The notes: generated by a model not told the origin, from the letters alone. 64,000 bases of DNA from Leifsonia sp. Root1293 (GCF_001425325.1 NZ_LMEH01000002.1:587109-651108); one strand, 5' to 3'; positions 16,838 through 26,101 are shown, numbered from the stretch's first letter. A program made the numbers and translations.

Positions 16838-17329
16838 ATGCGCCCGCTGACGGACGACGAGATCCGCGCTTCACTGGTGAACGGATCTGTCGACGAGGTC
16901 GAGACGCTGAGTCTCCCCATCGACTACCTCCTCATCGAGTGGGATCACATCGACTTCCTCGGCTGGCGTGATCCGAAGGCCCCGCGACGCGGCTACATCG
17001 TGGTGGAGCAGGATGGCGAGCCCGTGGGCGTCGTGCTGCGGGCATCCGAATCGAGCATGTCGCACCATCGACCCGCGTACTGCAACCTGTGCCACACCCT
17101 GCAGCCGGCTGATCAGGTGTCGATGTTCACCGCGAGGAAGGCCGGCGAGGCGGGGGAGCGCGGTGACTCCGTCGGCACATACATCTGCGCCGATCTCTCG
17201 TGCACCGAGAACGTTCGGTTGGGGGCACCGCTGACTCCGCACGAGGTGGTGCCGGACGGTCACCCCGAGGCACGCATCTCCGGACTGGTCGAGCGCACGA
17301 ACGGCTTCATCGGGCGCGTGCTCGGCTGA
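16838..17329 (+). CDS. FBP-domain zinc protein (FusB/EF-G-binding C-terminal type)
   Basis: The 163-residue protein resembles the FBP_C family, the treble-clef zinc domain of EF-G-binding FusB proteins. Zinc ligands are C82-x2-C85 (in YCNLCHT) and C117-x4-C122 (in CADLSC). The preceding segment with SSMSHHRPAYCNLC is typical. FusB proteins bind elongation factor G and release it from the ribosome, which gives fusidic acid resistance in staphylococci. Actinobacterial relatives are common, and their role is uncertain. A -10-like TAGACT (16797-16802) and a GGGGGAGG ribosome site support the ATG at 16838 rather than an upstream start. Confidence 0.78.
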   Translation: MRPLTDDEIRASLVNGSVDEVETLSLPIDYLLIEWDHIDFLGWRDPKAPRRGYIVVEQDGEPVGVVLRASESSMSHHRPAYCNLCHTLQPADQVSMFTARKAGEAGERGDSVGTYICADLSCTENVRLGAPLTPHEVVPDGHPEARISGLVERTNGFIGRVLG

Positions 17330-17331
17330 TC

Positions 17332-17380
17332 GCTAGCGGCTAGCGGCTCGCCGCTCGCCGCTCGCCGCTCGCCGCTCGCC
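17332..17380. repeat. Seven tandem heptamers
   Basis: Two copies of GCTAGCG (17332-17345) are followed by five copies of GCTCGCC (17346-17380). They lie just after the FBP-protein stop and before the convergent lacI gene end. The array is a simple-sequence repeat and could vary in copy number by slippage. It encodes nothing recognisable. Confidence 0.85.
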
Positions 17381-17420
17381 GCCTGCTGCGCCGCGCTGCC
17401 GTTTCCCCGTGCTGCGCGGT

Positions 17421-17436
17421 CGCTGTTTCGACAGCG
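17421..17436. terminator. Small hairpin with TTCG tetraloop
   Basis: CGCTGT-TTCG-ACAGCG forms a 6-bp stem capped by a stable UUCG loop between two convergent genes. No T-tract follows. A related TTCGACAGCGC string recurs at about 26133-26143. Confidence 0.45.
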
Positions 17437-17470
17437 CGCGCGTGGAACAGTGGCGCAGCGGGCGAGCGCC

Positions 17471-18502
17471 CTACGCCGAGTCGCGCCAGACGATCGGCGT
17501 CTCGAGCAGGATGCCCCCGCTGGGCTGGTCCTCGCCGCGCAACTGGGAGAGCACGCTCTCGGCGACGGCGCGTCCCAGGCCCTCGGCCGGCTGGTGCACC
17601 GTGGAGAGCGCCGGCTGGGCGCGCACGGCCCAGGCGCTGTCGTCGAAGCCGACGACGCCGACGTCGACAGGCACTCTGCGTCCGGCCTCGCGTAGGGCGT
17701 CGAGCACTCCTGCGGCGACGGCATCCGATGCGGCGAAGATCCCGTCGATGTCGGGTGCGCGCTCGAGCAGGGCGTGCATGCCGGCGCGGCCGGCGGCGTA
17801 GGAGTACAGGGGGACGCTCTCGACGAGTTCCGGATCGAAGCGCGACCCGAGGGCATCCGAGAAGCCGGCGAGACGGTCGGCGCCCGAATCGCGGTCGAGA
17901 GCTGCCGCGATCATGCCGACGCGCTTGCGGCCGGTGGCGAGCAGGCGCTCGGTGATGGTCCTGGCCGAGCCTCGGTTGTCGATGCCCACGAAGGGAGCAC
18001 GGGCGAGATCGGGCGGATGCCCCACGAAGGCCGCCGGGATCTCGAGGCGCTCGACCACCCGGGTGATCGGGTCGTTCTGGCGGGCGGAGACGATGATGAC
18101 GCCGTCGACGAAGCCGCCGCTCAGATAGCGCGCGACCCTGTCGGTGTCGCGCTCGGAGTCCACGATGAGGCAGGCCATCTGATAGTCGGCATCGGAGAGG
18201 GCGGTGTTGGCCCCCAGCAGGATCTCGCCGATGTTCGGGTCCTCGAGGAACAGCGAGTGCGGTTCGTGCACGATGAAGCCGATCGCCTGCGTGCGCTGCA
18301 TGACGAGGTTGCGAGCGGCGTTGTTCGGCACGTAGCCGACCTTGACGATGGCCGCCTCGATGGCCAGCCGCGCCTCCTCTGAGACGTAGCGCTCACCATT
18401 GACGACCCGGCTCACAGTGCCGCGGGACACCCCGGCCTCGACGGCGACGTCGTGCACTGTTGCGCGCTTGCGACGGAGGGGCGGATTCGACACGAGACCC
18501 AC
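17471..18502 (-). CDS. LacI-family regulator of the galactoside operon
   Basis: The 343-residue repressor has the LacI HTH (TVHDVAVEAGVSRGTVSRVV, about residues 15-34), the hinge YVPNNAARNL and a sugar-sensing domain ending in VVGFDDSAWAV and LETPIVWRDSA. GTG at 18502 gives the usual short N-terminal tail; a GTG three codons later is possible. It is divergent from the GH42 gene, and two identical operator-like dyads lie in the 154-base gap. It should therefore repress the galactosidase and transport operon in the absence of galactosides. Confidence 0.88.
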   Translation of the reverse strand: MGLVSNPPLRRKRATVHDVAVEAGVSRGTVSRVVNGERYVSEEARLAIEAAIVKVGYVPNNAARNLVMQRTQAIGFIVHEPHSLFLEDPNIGEILLGANTALSDADYQMACLIVDSERDTDRVARYLSGGFVDGVIIVSARQNDPITRVVERLEIPAAFVGHPPDLARAPFVGIDNRGSARTITERLLATGRKRVGMIAAALDRDSGADRLAGFSDALGSRFDPELVESVPLYSYAAGRAGMHALLERAPDIDGIFAASDAVAAGVLDALREAGRRVPVDVGVVGFDDSAWAVRAQPALSTVHQPAEGLGRAVAESVLSQLRGEDQPSGGILLETPIVWRDSA

Positions 18503-18542
18503 TGTATTGGGTGGCGGACCCGGTGCCCGCGTGCCTCTCGTG

Positions 18543-18570
18543 TTGACATCCGCGAAAGCGTGTGGATAGT
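18543..18570 (+). promoter_or_regulatory. Promoter of the galactoside operon
   Basis: A consensus -35 TTGACA (18543-18548) and a -10 GATAGT (18565-18570) are 16 bases apart. The first operator begins immediately after the -10 box, over the expected start site. Confidence 0.55.
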
Positions 18571-18586
18571 CTGTGCACGTTCACAG
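18571..18586. promoter_or_regulatory. LacI-type operator A of the galactoside operon
   Basis: CTGTGCACGTTCACAG is a dyad with central CG, one base short of the perfect TGTGAACGTTCACA form. It directly follows the -10 box. Confidence 0.68.
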
Positions 18587-18616
18587 AAAGTTTCGGGCGA
18601 TGTCTTCGTCGCCGAT

Positions 18617-18632
18617 CTGTGCACGTTCACAG
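18617..18632. promoter_or_regulatory. LacI-type operator B of the galactoside operon
   Basis: An identical 16-base copy of operator A, in the same orientation and 46 bases further on (four to five helical turns), 25 bases before the GH42 start. Two identical sites suggest cooperative binding or looping by a tetrameric or paired repressor. Confidence 0.68.
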
Positions 18633-18656
18633 AAGCAGCGTCGCTGAAAGGGAGTC

Positions 18657-20699
18657 ATGTCGCGAGCAGCGCACGAGAAGCCACGGGCCTCCGCCCGGGA
18701 CTTCGCTCACGACGGGATCGCATTCGGATGCGACTACAACCCCGAGCAGTGGGACCCGGCCATCTGGACCGAAGACGTCGAGCTGATGCGCATCGCCGGT
18801 GTCGACCTCGTGGCCATCAACATCTTCGGCTGGTCGCAGATCAACCCGGGCCTGGGCGTATTCGATTTCAGTGCGCTCGACACCGTGATCGACCTGCTGC
18901 ATGCCGGCGGCATCCGGATCAACCTCGGCACGGCGACGTCGTCGCCGCCTCCGTGGCTCACGACGCTGCACCCCGAGATCCTGCCCGTGGCGGATGACGG
19001 CACCACCCGCTACCCCGGTGGACGCCAGGCCTGGTGCCCGAGCTCGCCGGTGTTCCGTCGCTACGCGCTGGCCCTCGTCGAGCAGGTCGCGCAGCGCTAT
19101 GGCGCGCACCCCGCTGTGGAGCTGTGGCACGTGTCGAACGAGCTGGGCTGCCACAACGCTCTCTGCTACTGCGCCGAGAGCACCACGGCGTTCCGCGGCT
19201 GGCTCGAGAACCGCTACGGCTCGATCGACGAACTCAACCGCGCGTGGGGCACGAGCTTCTGGAGCCAGCGCTACAGCGACTTCGCCGAGATCCTGCCCCC
19301 GCTCCAGACCATCTCGAGCCGCAACCCCGGCCAGATGCTCGACTTCCACCGCTTCAGCTCCGACGAGCTGCTCGACTACTACCGCTCCGAAGCCGCCGTC
19401 ATCAGGCGGTTCAGCGACGTCGCCATCACGACGAACTTCATGGTCACCAGCCACATCCGCAACCTCGACTACTGGAGCTGGGCTCCGGAGGTCGACATCG
19501 TCGCGAACGACCACTACCTCGACCACCGCCTGGAGGAGCCGACGGCTGAACTCGCGTTCGCCGCCGACTTCACCCGCGGGCTCGCCGGGGGAGCGCCGTG
19601 GCTGCTGATGGAGACGGCGACCAGCGCGGTCAACTGGCAGCCCCACAACATCGCCAAGGCGCCGGGCGAGCTCACTCGCAACGCGCTCGCCCACGTGGCC
19701 CGTGGTGCCGACGGCATCTGCTTCTTCCAGTGGCGCGCATCGGCGCAGGGGTCGGAGAAGTTCCACTCGGCACTCGTTCCCCACGCCGGCACCGATTCCG
19801 CCGTGTGGCGCGAGGTCGTCGAACTCGGCGGGGTGATCGATCGCCTGGGCGAGGTCGCCGGCAGCCGAGTCATCGCCGAGGCGGCCCTGGTGTTCAGCTG
19901 GGATGCATGGTGGGCCGGGGACGGCGAGAACCGCCCGAGCCACTCCGTCGCCTACCTCGACCAGGTGCACGCCGCCTACAACGCGCTGCACGACCTCGGC
20001 ATCACCGTCGACATCGTGCCCCCGGGCGCCGACCTCGACGGCTACAGGCTCGTCGTGCTTCCGGGTCTGCATCTGGTGACGGATGCCGATGCGGCCGGCG
20101 TCGACGCCTACGTCGCCGGCGGCGGCCACGTGCTCATCACCTTCTACAGCGGCATCGTCGACGAGGACGACAGGGTGCGCCTCGGCGGCTACCCCGGCGC
20201 GTTCCGCGATCTGCTGGGAATCCGCGTCGAGGAGTTCGCGCCACTGCTGCCCGGTCAGTCCGTCGGCCTCGCCTCCGGGGCGAGTGCTCGACTCTGGACC
20301 GAGCGACTGCAGGCGACGTCGGCCGAGGTGCTCGACTCCTTCGCCGACGGACCGGCAGCGGGCATCCCCGCCGTCACCCGCAACGCCCACGGGTCAGGCA
20401 CCGCCTGGTACGTGGCCACCATGCTCGAGGCCGGCGCCTACCGCGGCCTTCTCGCCGAGGTCGCCGCTGCTGCTGGAGTCGCGCGCCACCCCGGCGGCGA
20501 GAACGTCGACATCGTCCGCCGCGTCGGCGATGCGGGATCCCACCTCTTCGTCATCAACCACACCTCGGACGACCTGGAGCTCCAGGCGACCGGTGAGGAG
20601 ATCGTGACAGGCGCATCCGTCTCCGGAATCCTGCGGGTGCCCGGCGGAACCGTGCGCATCGTGCGCGAGAGCAACACCACCCAGGAGGGCACAGCATGA
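18657..20699 (+). CDS. Beta-galactosidase, glycoside hydrolase family 42
   Basis: The 680-residue enzyme hydrolyses terminal beta-galactosides. It has the three GH42 parts: a catalytic TIM barrel (about residues 20-390), a trimerisation domain and a C-terminal beta domain. The acid/base is E162 in HVSNELGCHN and the nucleophile E319 in LLMETATSAVNW. Cys127, Cys165, Cys170 and Cys172 are placed like the zinc-cluster cysteines of several GH42 enzymes. No signal peptide is visible, so it acts on imported galactosides. AAAGGGAG precedes the ATG. It is the first gene of the operon and overlaps the next by ATGA. Confidence 0.92.
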   Translation: MSRAAHEKPRASARDFAHDGIAFGCDYNPEQWDPAIWTEDVELMRIAGVDLVAINIFGWSQINPGLGVFDFSALDTVIDLLHAGGIRINLGTATSSPPPWLTTLHPEILPVADDGTTRYPGGRQAWCPSSPVFRRYALALVEQVAQRYGAHPAVELWHVSNELGCHNALCYCAESTTAFRGWLENRYGSIDELNRAWGTSFWSQRYSDFAEILPPLQTISSRNPGQMLDFHRFSSDELLDYYRSEAAVIRRFSDVAITTNFMVTSHIRNLDYWSWAPEVDIVANDHYLDHRLEEPTAELAFAADFTRGLAGGAPWLLMETATSAVNWQPHNIAKAPGELTRNALAHVARGADGICFFQWRASAQGSEKFHSALVPHAGTDSAVWREVVELGGVIDRLGEVAGSRVIAEAALVFSWDAWWAGDGENRPSHSVAYLDQVHAAYNALHDLGITVDIVPPGADLDGYRLVVLPGLHLVTDADAAGVDAYVAGGGHVLITFYSGIVDEDDRVRLGGYPGAFRDLLGIRVEEFAPLLPGQSVGLASGASARLWTERLQATSAEVLDSFADGPAAGIPAVTRNAHGSGTAWYVATMLEAGAYRGLLAEVAAAAGVARHPGGENVDIVRRVGDAGSHLFVINHTSDDLELQATGEEIVTGASVSGILRVPGGTVRIVRESNTTQEGTA

Positions 20700-21604
20700 C
20701 AACGAGGTCGACCGTGGCGGCGGTTCCCCGCCGACGGCGTGTGGTGCAGCACAAACGCGCCATCGCCTTCTTCATCCTCCCGTTCGGCGTGCTGTTCGCG
20801 CTGTTCTACCTGATCCCCATCGGCTACGCGATCTACCAGTCGATGCTGGTCGTGCAGCGCGACGGCACCTTCGGTGAGGCGCAGGAGGTCTTCGGCTGGT
20901 TCCAGCAGTACGTGCTGGTGTTCCAGAACGGACCGTTCTGGCGCTCGGTGGGCCGCGTGCTGCTCTTCGGAATCGTGCAGGTGCCGGTGATGCTCGGACT
21001 GGCACTGCTGTTCGCTCTGCTGCTCGACTCGCCCCTGGTGCGCGGCAAGAAGTTCTTCAGGCTCGCCTTCTTCGTGCCGTACGCCGTTCCCGGCGTCATC
21101 GCGGCCATCATGTGGGGCTTCCTGTTCTCACCCAACCTGTCGCCGTTCACCGCCGTGACCCAGAACATCGACTTCCTCGGCGCCGACCTGGTGCTCTGGT
21201 CGATCGCCAACGTGGTGACCTGGGTCTTCGTGGGCTACAACATGCTCATCATCTACTCGTCCCTGCTGGCGATCCCGACCGAGATCTACGAGGCGGCCAG
21301 GCTCGACGGCGCCGGGCAGGCCCGCATCGCCTGGTCGATCAAGATCCCGTTGGTGCGACCGGCAATCGTGCTGACCGCGATCTTCTCGATCATCGGCACC
21401 CTGCAGCTGCTCGCCGAGCCCCAGGTGTTCCGCTCGTTCAGCTCGGCCGTCACGAACACGTTCACCCCCAACATGACCGTCTACGCCACGGCATCCGTGC
21501 CCAACGCCTCGCTCGCCGCCGCCTTCTCGGTGGTGCTGGCGCTGGCCACGTTCATCCTGTCGTTCACGTTCCTCAAGTTCACCCAGCGGAAGGAAGCCGA
21601 ATGA
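20696..21604 (+). CDS. Sugar ABC permease (MalF/LacF type, CUT1)
   Basis: The 302-residue protein has about six membrane helices and the EAA loop segment EIYEAARLDGAGQARIAWSIKIPLV-like region (about residues 196-220), which docks the ATPase. This makes it one half of a CUT1 sugar importer. It overlaps the GH42 gene at its start and the second permease at its end, both through ATGA. The importer should take up galacto-oligosaccharides or galactosides, judging from the hydrolases in the operon. No cognate ATPase gene is in the locus. Confidence 0.9.
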   Translation: MTTRSTVAAVPRRRRVVQHKRAIAFFILPFGVLFALFYLIPIGYAIYQSMLVVQRDGTFGEAQEVFGWFQQYVLVFQNGPFWRSVGRVLLFGIVQVPVMLGLALLFALLLDSPLVRGKKFFRLAFFVPYAVPGVIAAIMWGFLFSPNLSPFTAVTQNIDFLGADLVLWSIANVVTWVFVGYNMLIIYSSLLAIPTEIYEAARLDGAGQARIAWSIKIPLVRPAIVLTAIFSIIGTLQLLAEPQVFRSFSSAVTNTFTPNMTVYATASVPNASLAAAFSVVLALATFILSFTFLKFTQRKEAE

Positions 21605-22536
21605 GTTCCACGACGCTGGACCAGAACACGGCACCCAAGCAGCCGCGATCGCTGAAGCCCTCCAAGGCCTCGGCACCGTCTGCCTCGGCCGGATCCCTCA
21701 AGGAGAGCCTGCTCTCCCGGTCGGGCGCGATGCTCATCATGGGCATCTTCACGCTCTACTTCCTCATCCCGATCTGGTGGCTGTTCGTCGCGTCGAGCAA
21801 GAGCCAGGGCCAGCTGCTCACGACGAACGGGCTCTGGTTCGCCGACTTCAACCTGTTCCAGAACATCGGCGATCTGTTCGCGTACCGTGACGGCATCTTC
21901 CTCAAGTGGATGGGCAACAGCGTTCTGTACGCGGGCCTCGGCGGCCTGGTGGCGACGATCATCGCCGGCATGTGCGGCTACGCGCTGGCCAAGTACCGCT
22001 TCCCCGGGCGCGAGGTCATCTTCAACGTGGTGCTCGGCGGAGTGCTGGTCCCGGCGACGGCGCTCGCGCTGCCCCTGTTCCTGCTGTTCAGCCAGGCGCA
22101 GCTGACCAACACCTTCTGGGCAGTGTTCCTGCCCAGCATCGTGAGCCCGTTCGGCGTCTACCTCACCCGCATCTTCGCCGCGCAGTCCGTGCCCGACGAG
22201 CTCATCGAGGCCAGCCGCATCGACGGCGCCGGTGAGATCCGCACCTTCTTCACGGTGTCGATCCGGCTCATGGCACCGGCACTGGTGACGGTTTTCCTGT
22301 TCCAGTTCGTGGCCATCTGGAACAACTTCTTCCTGCCGCTGATCATGCTGCGCAGCGAGGAGCTGTTCCCGGTGACCTTCGGCCTCTACGCCTGGAACAC
22401 CCAGCTCAACCAGGTGCCGGAACTGCGCCCGTACGTGCTCATCGGCGCCCTGCTCTCGATCATCCCCCTGATCGTCACATTCCTCCTGCTCCAGCGTTTC
22501 TGGCGTTCCGGCCTCGGAACCGGATCCCTGAAGTAG
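21601..22536 (+). CDS. Sugar ABC permease (MalG/LacG type, CUT1)
   Basis: The 311-residue second permease has six membrane helices after a polar N-terminal tail of about 40 residues. Its EAA motif is in ELIEASRIDGAGEIRTFF (about residues 200-217). It ends with WRSGLGTGSLK, close to the G-x-x-x-G-x-x-K ending common in actinobacterial MalG-type proteins. ATGA overlap couples it to the first permease. It pairs with that protein to form the channel. Confidence 0.9.
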   Translation: MSSTTLDQNTAPKQPRSLKPSKASAPSASAGSLKESLLSRSGAMLIMGIFTLYFLIPIWWLFVASSKSQGQLLTTNGLWFADFNLFQNIGDLFAYRDGIFLKWMGNSVLYAGLGGLVATIIAGMCGYALAKYRFPGREVIFNVVLGGVLVPATALALPLFLLFSQAQLTNTFWAVFLPSIVSPFGVYLTRIFAAQSVPDELIEASRIDGAGEIRTFFTVSIRLMAPALVTVFLFQFVAIWNNFFLPLIMLRSEELFPVTFGLYAWNTQLNQVPELRPYVLIGALLSIIPLIVTFLLLQRFWRSGLGTGSLK

Positions 22537-22618
22537 GACCCACCGTGCGGCCGAGTCATCTCCCGGCCGAGCGGATGCCCCACCAAGTAATCACCCATCA
22601 GTAGACAAGAGGATCAGC

Positions 22619-23947
22619 ATGCAGCACATGAAGAGAGCGGTCGGCGTAGTCCTGCTCGCAACGCTCGCACTGGCCGGTTGCTCGGCAACGGGCGGAGGCG
22701 ACGGCACTGCGGCCGACGCCGATGCCTGCAAGCCGTCGACGGGCAAGGTCGATCTCGAGTTCACCTCGTGGATTCCCGGCATCGAGGATGCCGTGGCCCT
22801 GTGGAACTCCGAGAACCCCGACATCCAGGTGAAGGTGCAGACCGGGCCGAACGGCAACTCCGGCACGTACCAGAACTTCTTCAACCAGCTGAAGGCGGGC
22901 AACGCGCCCGACCTCGGCCAGATCGAGTACGACGCCCTGCCGAACTTCCGGGTGCAGGACGGCCTCGAGGACATCGGCGTCTGCTCCGAGGTCGCCGCCG
23001 CGAAGGACTCCTTCGTGCCGTGGACCTGGGGCCAGGTCGGCCTCGGCACCGAGAAGAGCGTCTACGGCGTTCCCCAGGACTCGGGCCCCATGGCCCTGTT
23101 CTACAGGTCCGACCTGTTCGAGGCGAACAACATCCCCGTGCCGACCACGTGGGCCGAGTACAAGGATGCCGCCAAGAAGGTGCGCGCCGCCGGCGGGTAC
23201 ATCACCAACTTCTCGCAGAGCGACATCAACCAGTTCGCCGGTTTCGTCTGGCAGGCCGATGGCCAGTGGTTCCAGAACAACGGTGACGAGTGGACCGTCG
23301 ACCTCACCAGCGACGCCTCCAAGCAGATCGCCGACTACTGGCAGGAGCTCATCGACGAGGACTTGGTCTCCACGGTTCCGGCCTGGACCGACGAGTGGAA
23401 CAACGCCTACAACTCGGGCAACGTCTGGAGCTGGAACTCGGCCGTCTGGGGTGCCAACTCCATCGCGAGCGGCGCTCCCGACACCGCAGGCAAGTGGTCC
23501 GTCGCTCCCGCCCCGCAGTGGAACGCCGGCGAGAAGAAGGCCGGAAACTGGGGCGGATCATCCGTCGCGGTCTTCAAGGGAACCGAGCACCTCTACGAGG
23601 CGGCGAAGTTCGCACTCTGGCTGAACACCTCCGACGAGTCGCTTACGCTGCTCAACAAGTCGGCGAACATCTACCCCGCGACGACCGAGGGCCTCAAGCT
23701 GCCGTCGCTGCAGGAGGGTGTCGAGTTCTACGGCGGCCAGAAGATCTACGACGTCTTCGCCGAGGCTGCGACCGAGGTGAACCCCGACTTCGTGTGGGGC
23801 CCCACCATGACGCAGACCTACGCCGACGTCTCGGACGGCTTCAAGGCAGCGGTGACCGGCGACGGTACCCTGTTCGATGCGCTCACCAATGGTCAGAAGA
23901 CGACCATCGAGGCGCTGAAGGCCCAGTCGATTCCGGTCAAGGGATAG
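22619..23947 (+). CDS. Extracellular sugar-binding lipoprotein of the CUT1 importer
   Basis: The 442-residue solute-binding protein (MalE/family 1) has a lipoprotein signal with lipobox LAGC, lipidating Cys21. Family features include an early DLEFTSWIPG strand, NAPDLGQIEYDALP, and YGVPQDSGPMALFYRSDLFE, the segment lining the binding cleft. It sits 82 bases after the permeases, an unusual position since many operons place it first, and three bases after it the GH36 gene region begins. I infer that it captures alpha- and beta-galactosides for the permeases upstream. Confidence 0.9.
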   Translation: MQHMKRAVGVVLLATLALAGCSATGGGDGTAADADACKPSTGKVDLEFTSWIPGIEDAVALWNSENPDIQVKVQTGPNGNSGTYQNFFNQLKAGNAPDLGQIEYDALPNFRVQDGLEDIGVCSEVAAAKDSFVPWTWGQVGLGTEKSVYGVPQDSGPMALFYRSDLFEANNIPVPTTWAEYKDAAKKVRAAGGYITNFSQSDINQFAGFVWQADGQWFQNNGDEWTVDLTSDASKQIADYWQELIDEDLVSTVPAWTDEWNNAYNSGNVWSWNSAVWGANSIASGAPDTAGKWSVAPAPQWNAGEKKAGNWGGSSVAVFKGTEHLYEAAKFALWLNTSDESLTLLNKSANIYPATTEGLKLPSLQEGVEFYGGQKIYDVFAEAATEVNPDFVWGPTMTQTYADVSDGFKAAVTGDGTLFDALTNGQKTTIEALKAQSIPVKG

Positions 23948-23954
23948 TCATTTG

Positions 23955-26051
23955 ATGCATCACCTCCGTGCCGCGGGCGTCAGTCTCCTTCTCGACACCC
24001 GCGGCACGGGCGTGCCCGGCATCATCCACTGGGGGCGTGATCTCGGCGCCCTCTCGCAGAGCGAACTCATCGCACTCGCCGAGGCGTCGGTGCCCGCCGT
24101 CTCGCCGTCGTCCATCGACGTGCCTCTGCGGTTGAGCCTTCTGCCGTCATTGCGAGACGGCTGGAGCGGGCGCCCGGCGCTCGCCGTCTTCCGGGACGGG
24201 TCTCTCGACCTGGCCCTGAGGCTCAGGGGAGTCGAGGCATCGGCCAGCGGAGCCGCCTCCCGTCTCGTCATCACGCTGACGGATGCCGCGGGCGGCGTCG
24301 ACGTCGGAATCGAGCTCGAACTCAGCGCCCAGGGCGTGCTGCGGGTTCGGCACACTGTGACGAACACGGCAGACTCGGCGCTCGGACTGGCCGCAGCATC
24401 CGTCATCGTGCCCGTTCCCGACCGCGCCGCCGAGGTGCTCGACTTCTCGGGGTTGTGGACCCATGAGCGCCGCCCGCAGCGTCGCATCCTCGGTCATGGC
24501 GTGTGGTCGCGCGAGTCTCGGCACGGGCGTCCCGGTCACGACAACGCCTACCTGCTGGCCGCGGGAACGCCGGGCTTCGGATTCCGCGATGGCGAGGTCT
24601 GGGCGACCCACCTGGCGTGGAGCGGCGACGGCGTGGTCTGGGCGGAGCGCTCGCCCCTGGGCCCGGCGACGATCGGCGCCGGCGAACTGCTCGCGCCGGG
24701 GGAGCTCAGCCTGGCGGCCGGCGCCTCCTATCTGAGCCCGTGGTCCGTGTTCGTGTACTCCGACTCCGGCCTCGACGGCATCTCGGACCGGCTGCATCCG
24801 TGGGTGCGATCGTGGTCGACCATCCGCTCGAAGCGCCCCGTCATCCTCAACACCTGGGAAGCCGTCTACTTCGATCATTCCCTCGAGCGGCTGACGCCCC
24901 TGGTCGACGCAGCAGCCGAGGTGGGCGTCGAACGCTTCGTCCTCGACGACGGATGGTTCACCGGCCGCTCCGACGACCGCCGGGCGCTCGGGGACTGGTT
25001 CGTCGACCCGGCGGCGTGGCCCGATGGCCTGCATCCGCTCATCCAACGCGTCGCCGCATCGGGCATGGATTTCGGCCTCTGGGTCGAACCCGAGATGGTC
25101 AACCGCGACTCCGATGTCGCCCGAGCGCACCCCGACTGGATCATCGGGGCGGCGGATGCGATCACCTGGCGCTGGCAGAACGTGCTCGACCTCGACAACC
25201 CCGACGCCTTCTCCTACGTCTTCGGGCGGCTCGACGCCCTGCTCGCCGAATACCCGATCGCCTACCTCAAGTGGGACCACAATCGGGATCTCCTCGGCGG
25301 GTCGGCCCACCGGCAGACCGCTGCGCTCTACCGCCTGATCGACGCCGTGCGCTCGGCGCACCCGAACGTCGAGATCGAGTCGTGCGCCTCGGGTGGCGGG
25401 CGCATCGACCTCGGCATCCTGGAGCGCACCGATCGCGTGTGGGTGAGCGACACCAACGATCCGCTGGAACGGCAGTCGATCCAGCGGTACACCTCGCTCG
25501 TGGTGCCGCCGGAGTATCTGGGTGGACACCTCGGCATCGCGCGAGCGCACACCACCGGTCGCACGGCCGCATTGTCGTTCCGGCTGGCGACGGCGCTGTT
25601 CGGGCACGCAGGCATCGAATGGAACATCGCCGAGGCGACGCCGGCCGAGCGCGCGAGCGTCGCCGAGTGGATCGCCGTCTACAAGCGCGAGCGCGGCCTG
25701 CTGCACAGTGGCCGCGTCGTGCGTGCCGATGCCAGCGACTCCGCGATCGTGTGCTCCGGAGTCGTGGGCGCCGACGGGTCGCGGGCGCTGTTCAGCTACG
25801 CAGCCCTGACGGCACCGGCGGCGGCGATTCCCGCTCCGCAGCGCTTCCCCGGCCTCGACGCTGCCCGGAGCTATCGCGTGCGTCCCCTCGTGCTCGGCAC
25901 CGACGTCTTCGCGGTGCAGGATGCCGCCCCGGCATGGTGGGCGGCCGGCGAGGTGGTCCTCCCGGGAGCACTCCTGGGCGAGGTCGGGCTGCCGATGCCG
26001 TTGATCGCCCCCGAGAACACCGTGCTGGTGGAGTTCGACGCCGTCGGCTGA
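23955..26051 (+). CDS. Alpha-galactosidase, glycoside hydrolase family 36
   Basis: The 698-residue enzyme hydrolyses alpha-galactosides such as melibiose and raffinose. The GH36 catalytic motifs are present: KWDHNRD with nucleophile D441, and SCASGGGRID followed by SDTND with acid/base D499. ERFVLDDGWF (near residue 333) is the strand typical of the barrel. No signal peptide is seen, so it acts in the cytoplasm. The ATG at 23955 is preferred to the adjacent upstream TTG. It closes the operon, giving this strain both alpha- and beta-galactoside use from one transcript. Confidence 0.92.
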   Translation: MHHLRAAGVSLLLDTRGTGVPGIIHWGRDLGALSQSELIALAEASVPAVSPSSIDVPLRLSLLPSLRDGWSGRPALAVFRDGSLDLALRLRGVEASASGAASRLVITLTDAAGGVDVGIELELSAQGVLRVRHTVTNTADSALGLAAASVIVPVPDRAAEVLDFSGLWTHERRPQRRILGHGVWSRESRHGRPGHDNAYLLAAGTPGFGFRDGEVWATHLAWSGDGVVWAERSPLGPATIGAGELLAPGELSLAAGASYLSPWSVFVYSDSGLDGISDRLHPWVRSWSTIRSKRPVILNTWEAVYFDHSLERLTPLVDAAAEVGVERFVLDDGWFTGRSDDRRALGDWFVDPAAWPDGLHPLIQRVAASGMDFGLWVEPEMVNRDSDVARAHPDWIIGAADAITWRWQNVLDLDNPDAFSYVFGRLDALLAEYPIAYLKWDHNRDLLGGSAHRQTAALYRLIDAVRSAHPNVEIESCASGGGRIDLGILERTDRVWVSDTNDPLERQSIQRYTSLVVPPEYLGGHLGIARAHTTGRTAALSFRLATALFGHAGIEWNIAEATPAERASVAEWIAVYKRERGLLHSGRVVRADASDSAIVCSGVVGADGSRALFSYAALTAPAAAIPAPQRFPGLDAARSYRVRPLVLGTDVFAVQDAAPAWWAAGEVVLPGALLGEVGLPMPLIAPENTVLVEFDAVG

Positions 26052-26101
26052 TCGCCCCGTCGGTGTGCGCCGAGCGTGGCGACTGCTCTACGCGCGGCCG
26101 A

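Noticed and set aside
18627-20390. 587-codon minus-strand open frame opposite the GH42 gene
   Set aside because: Antisense shadow of a clear glycoside hydrolase gene; no ribosome site and no recognisable domain.
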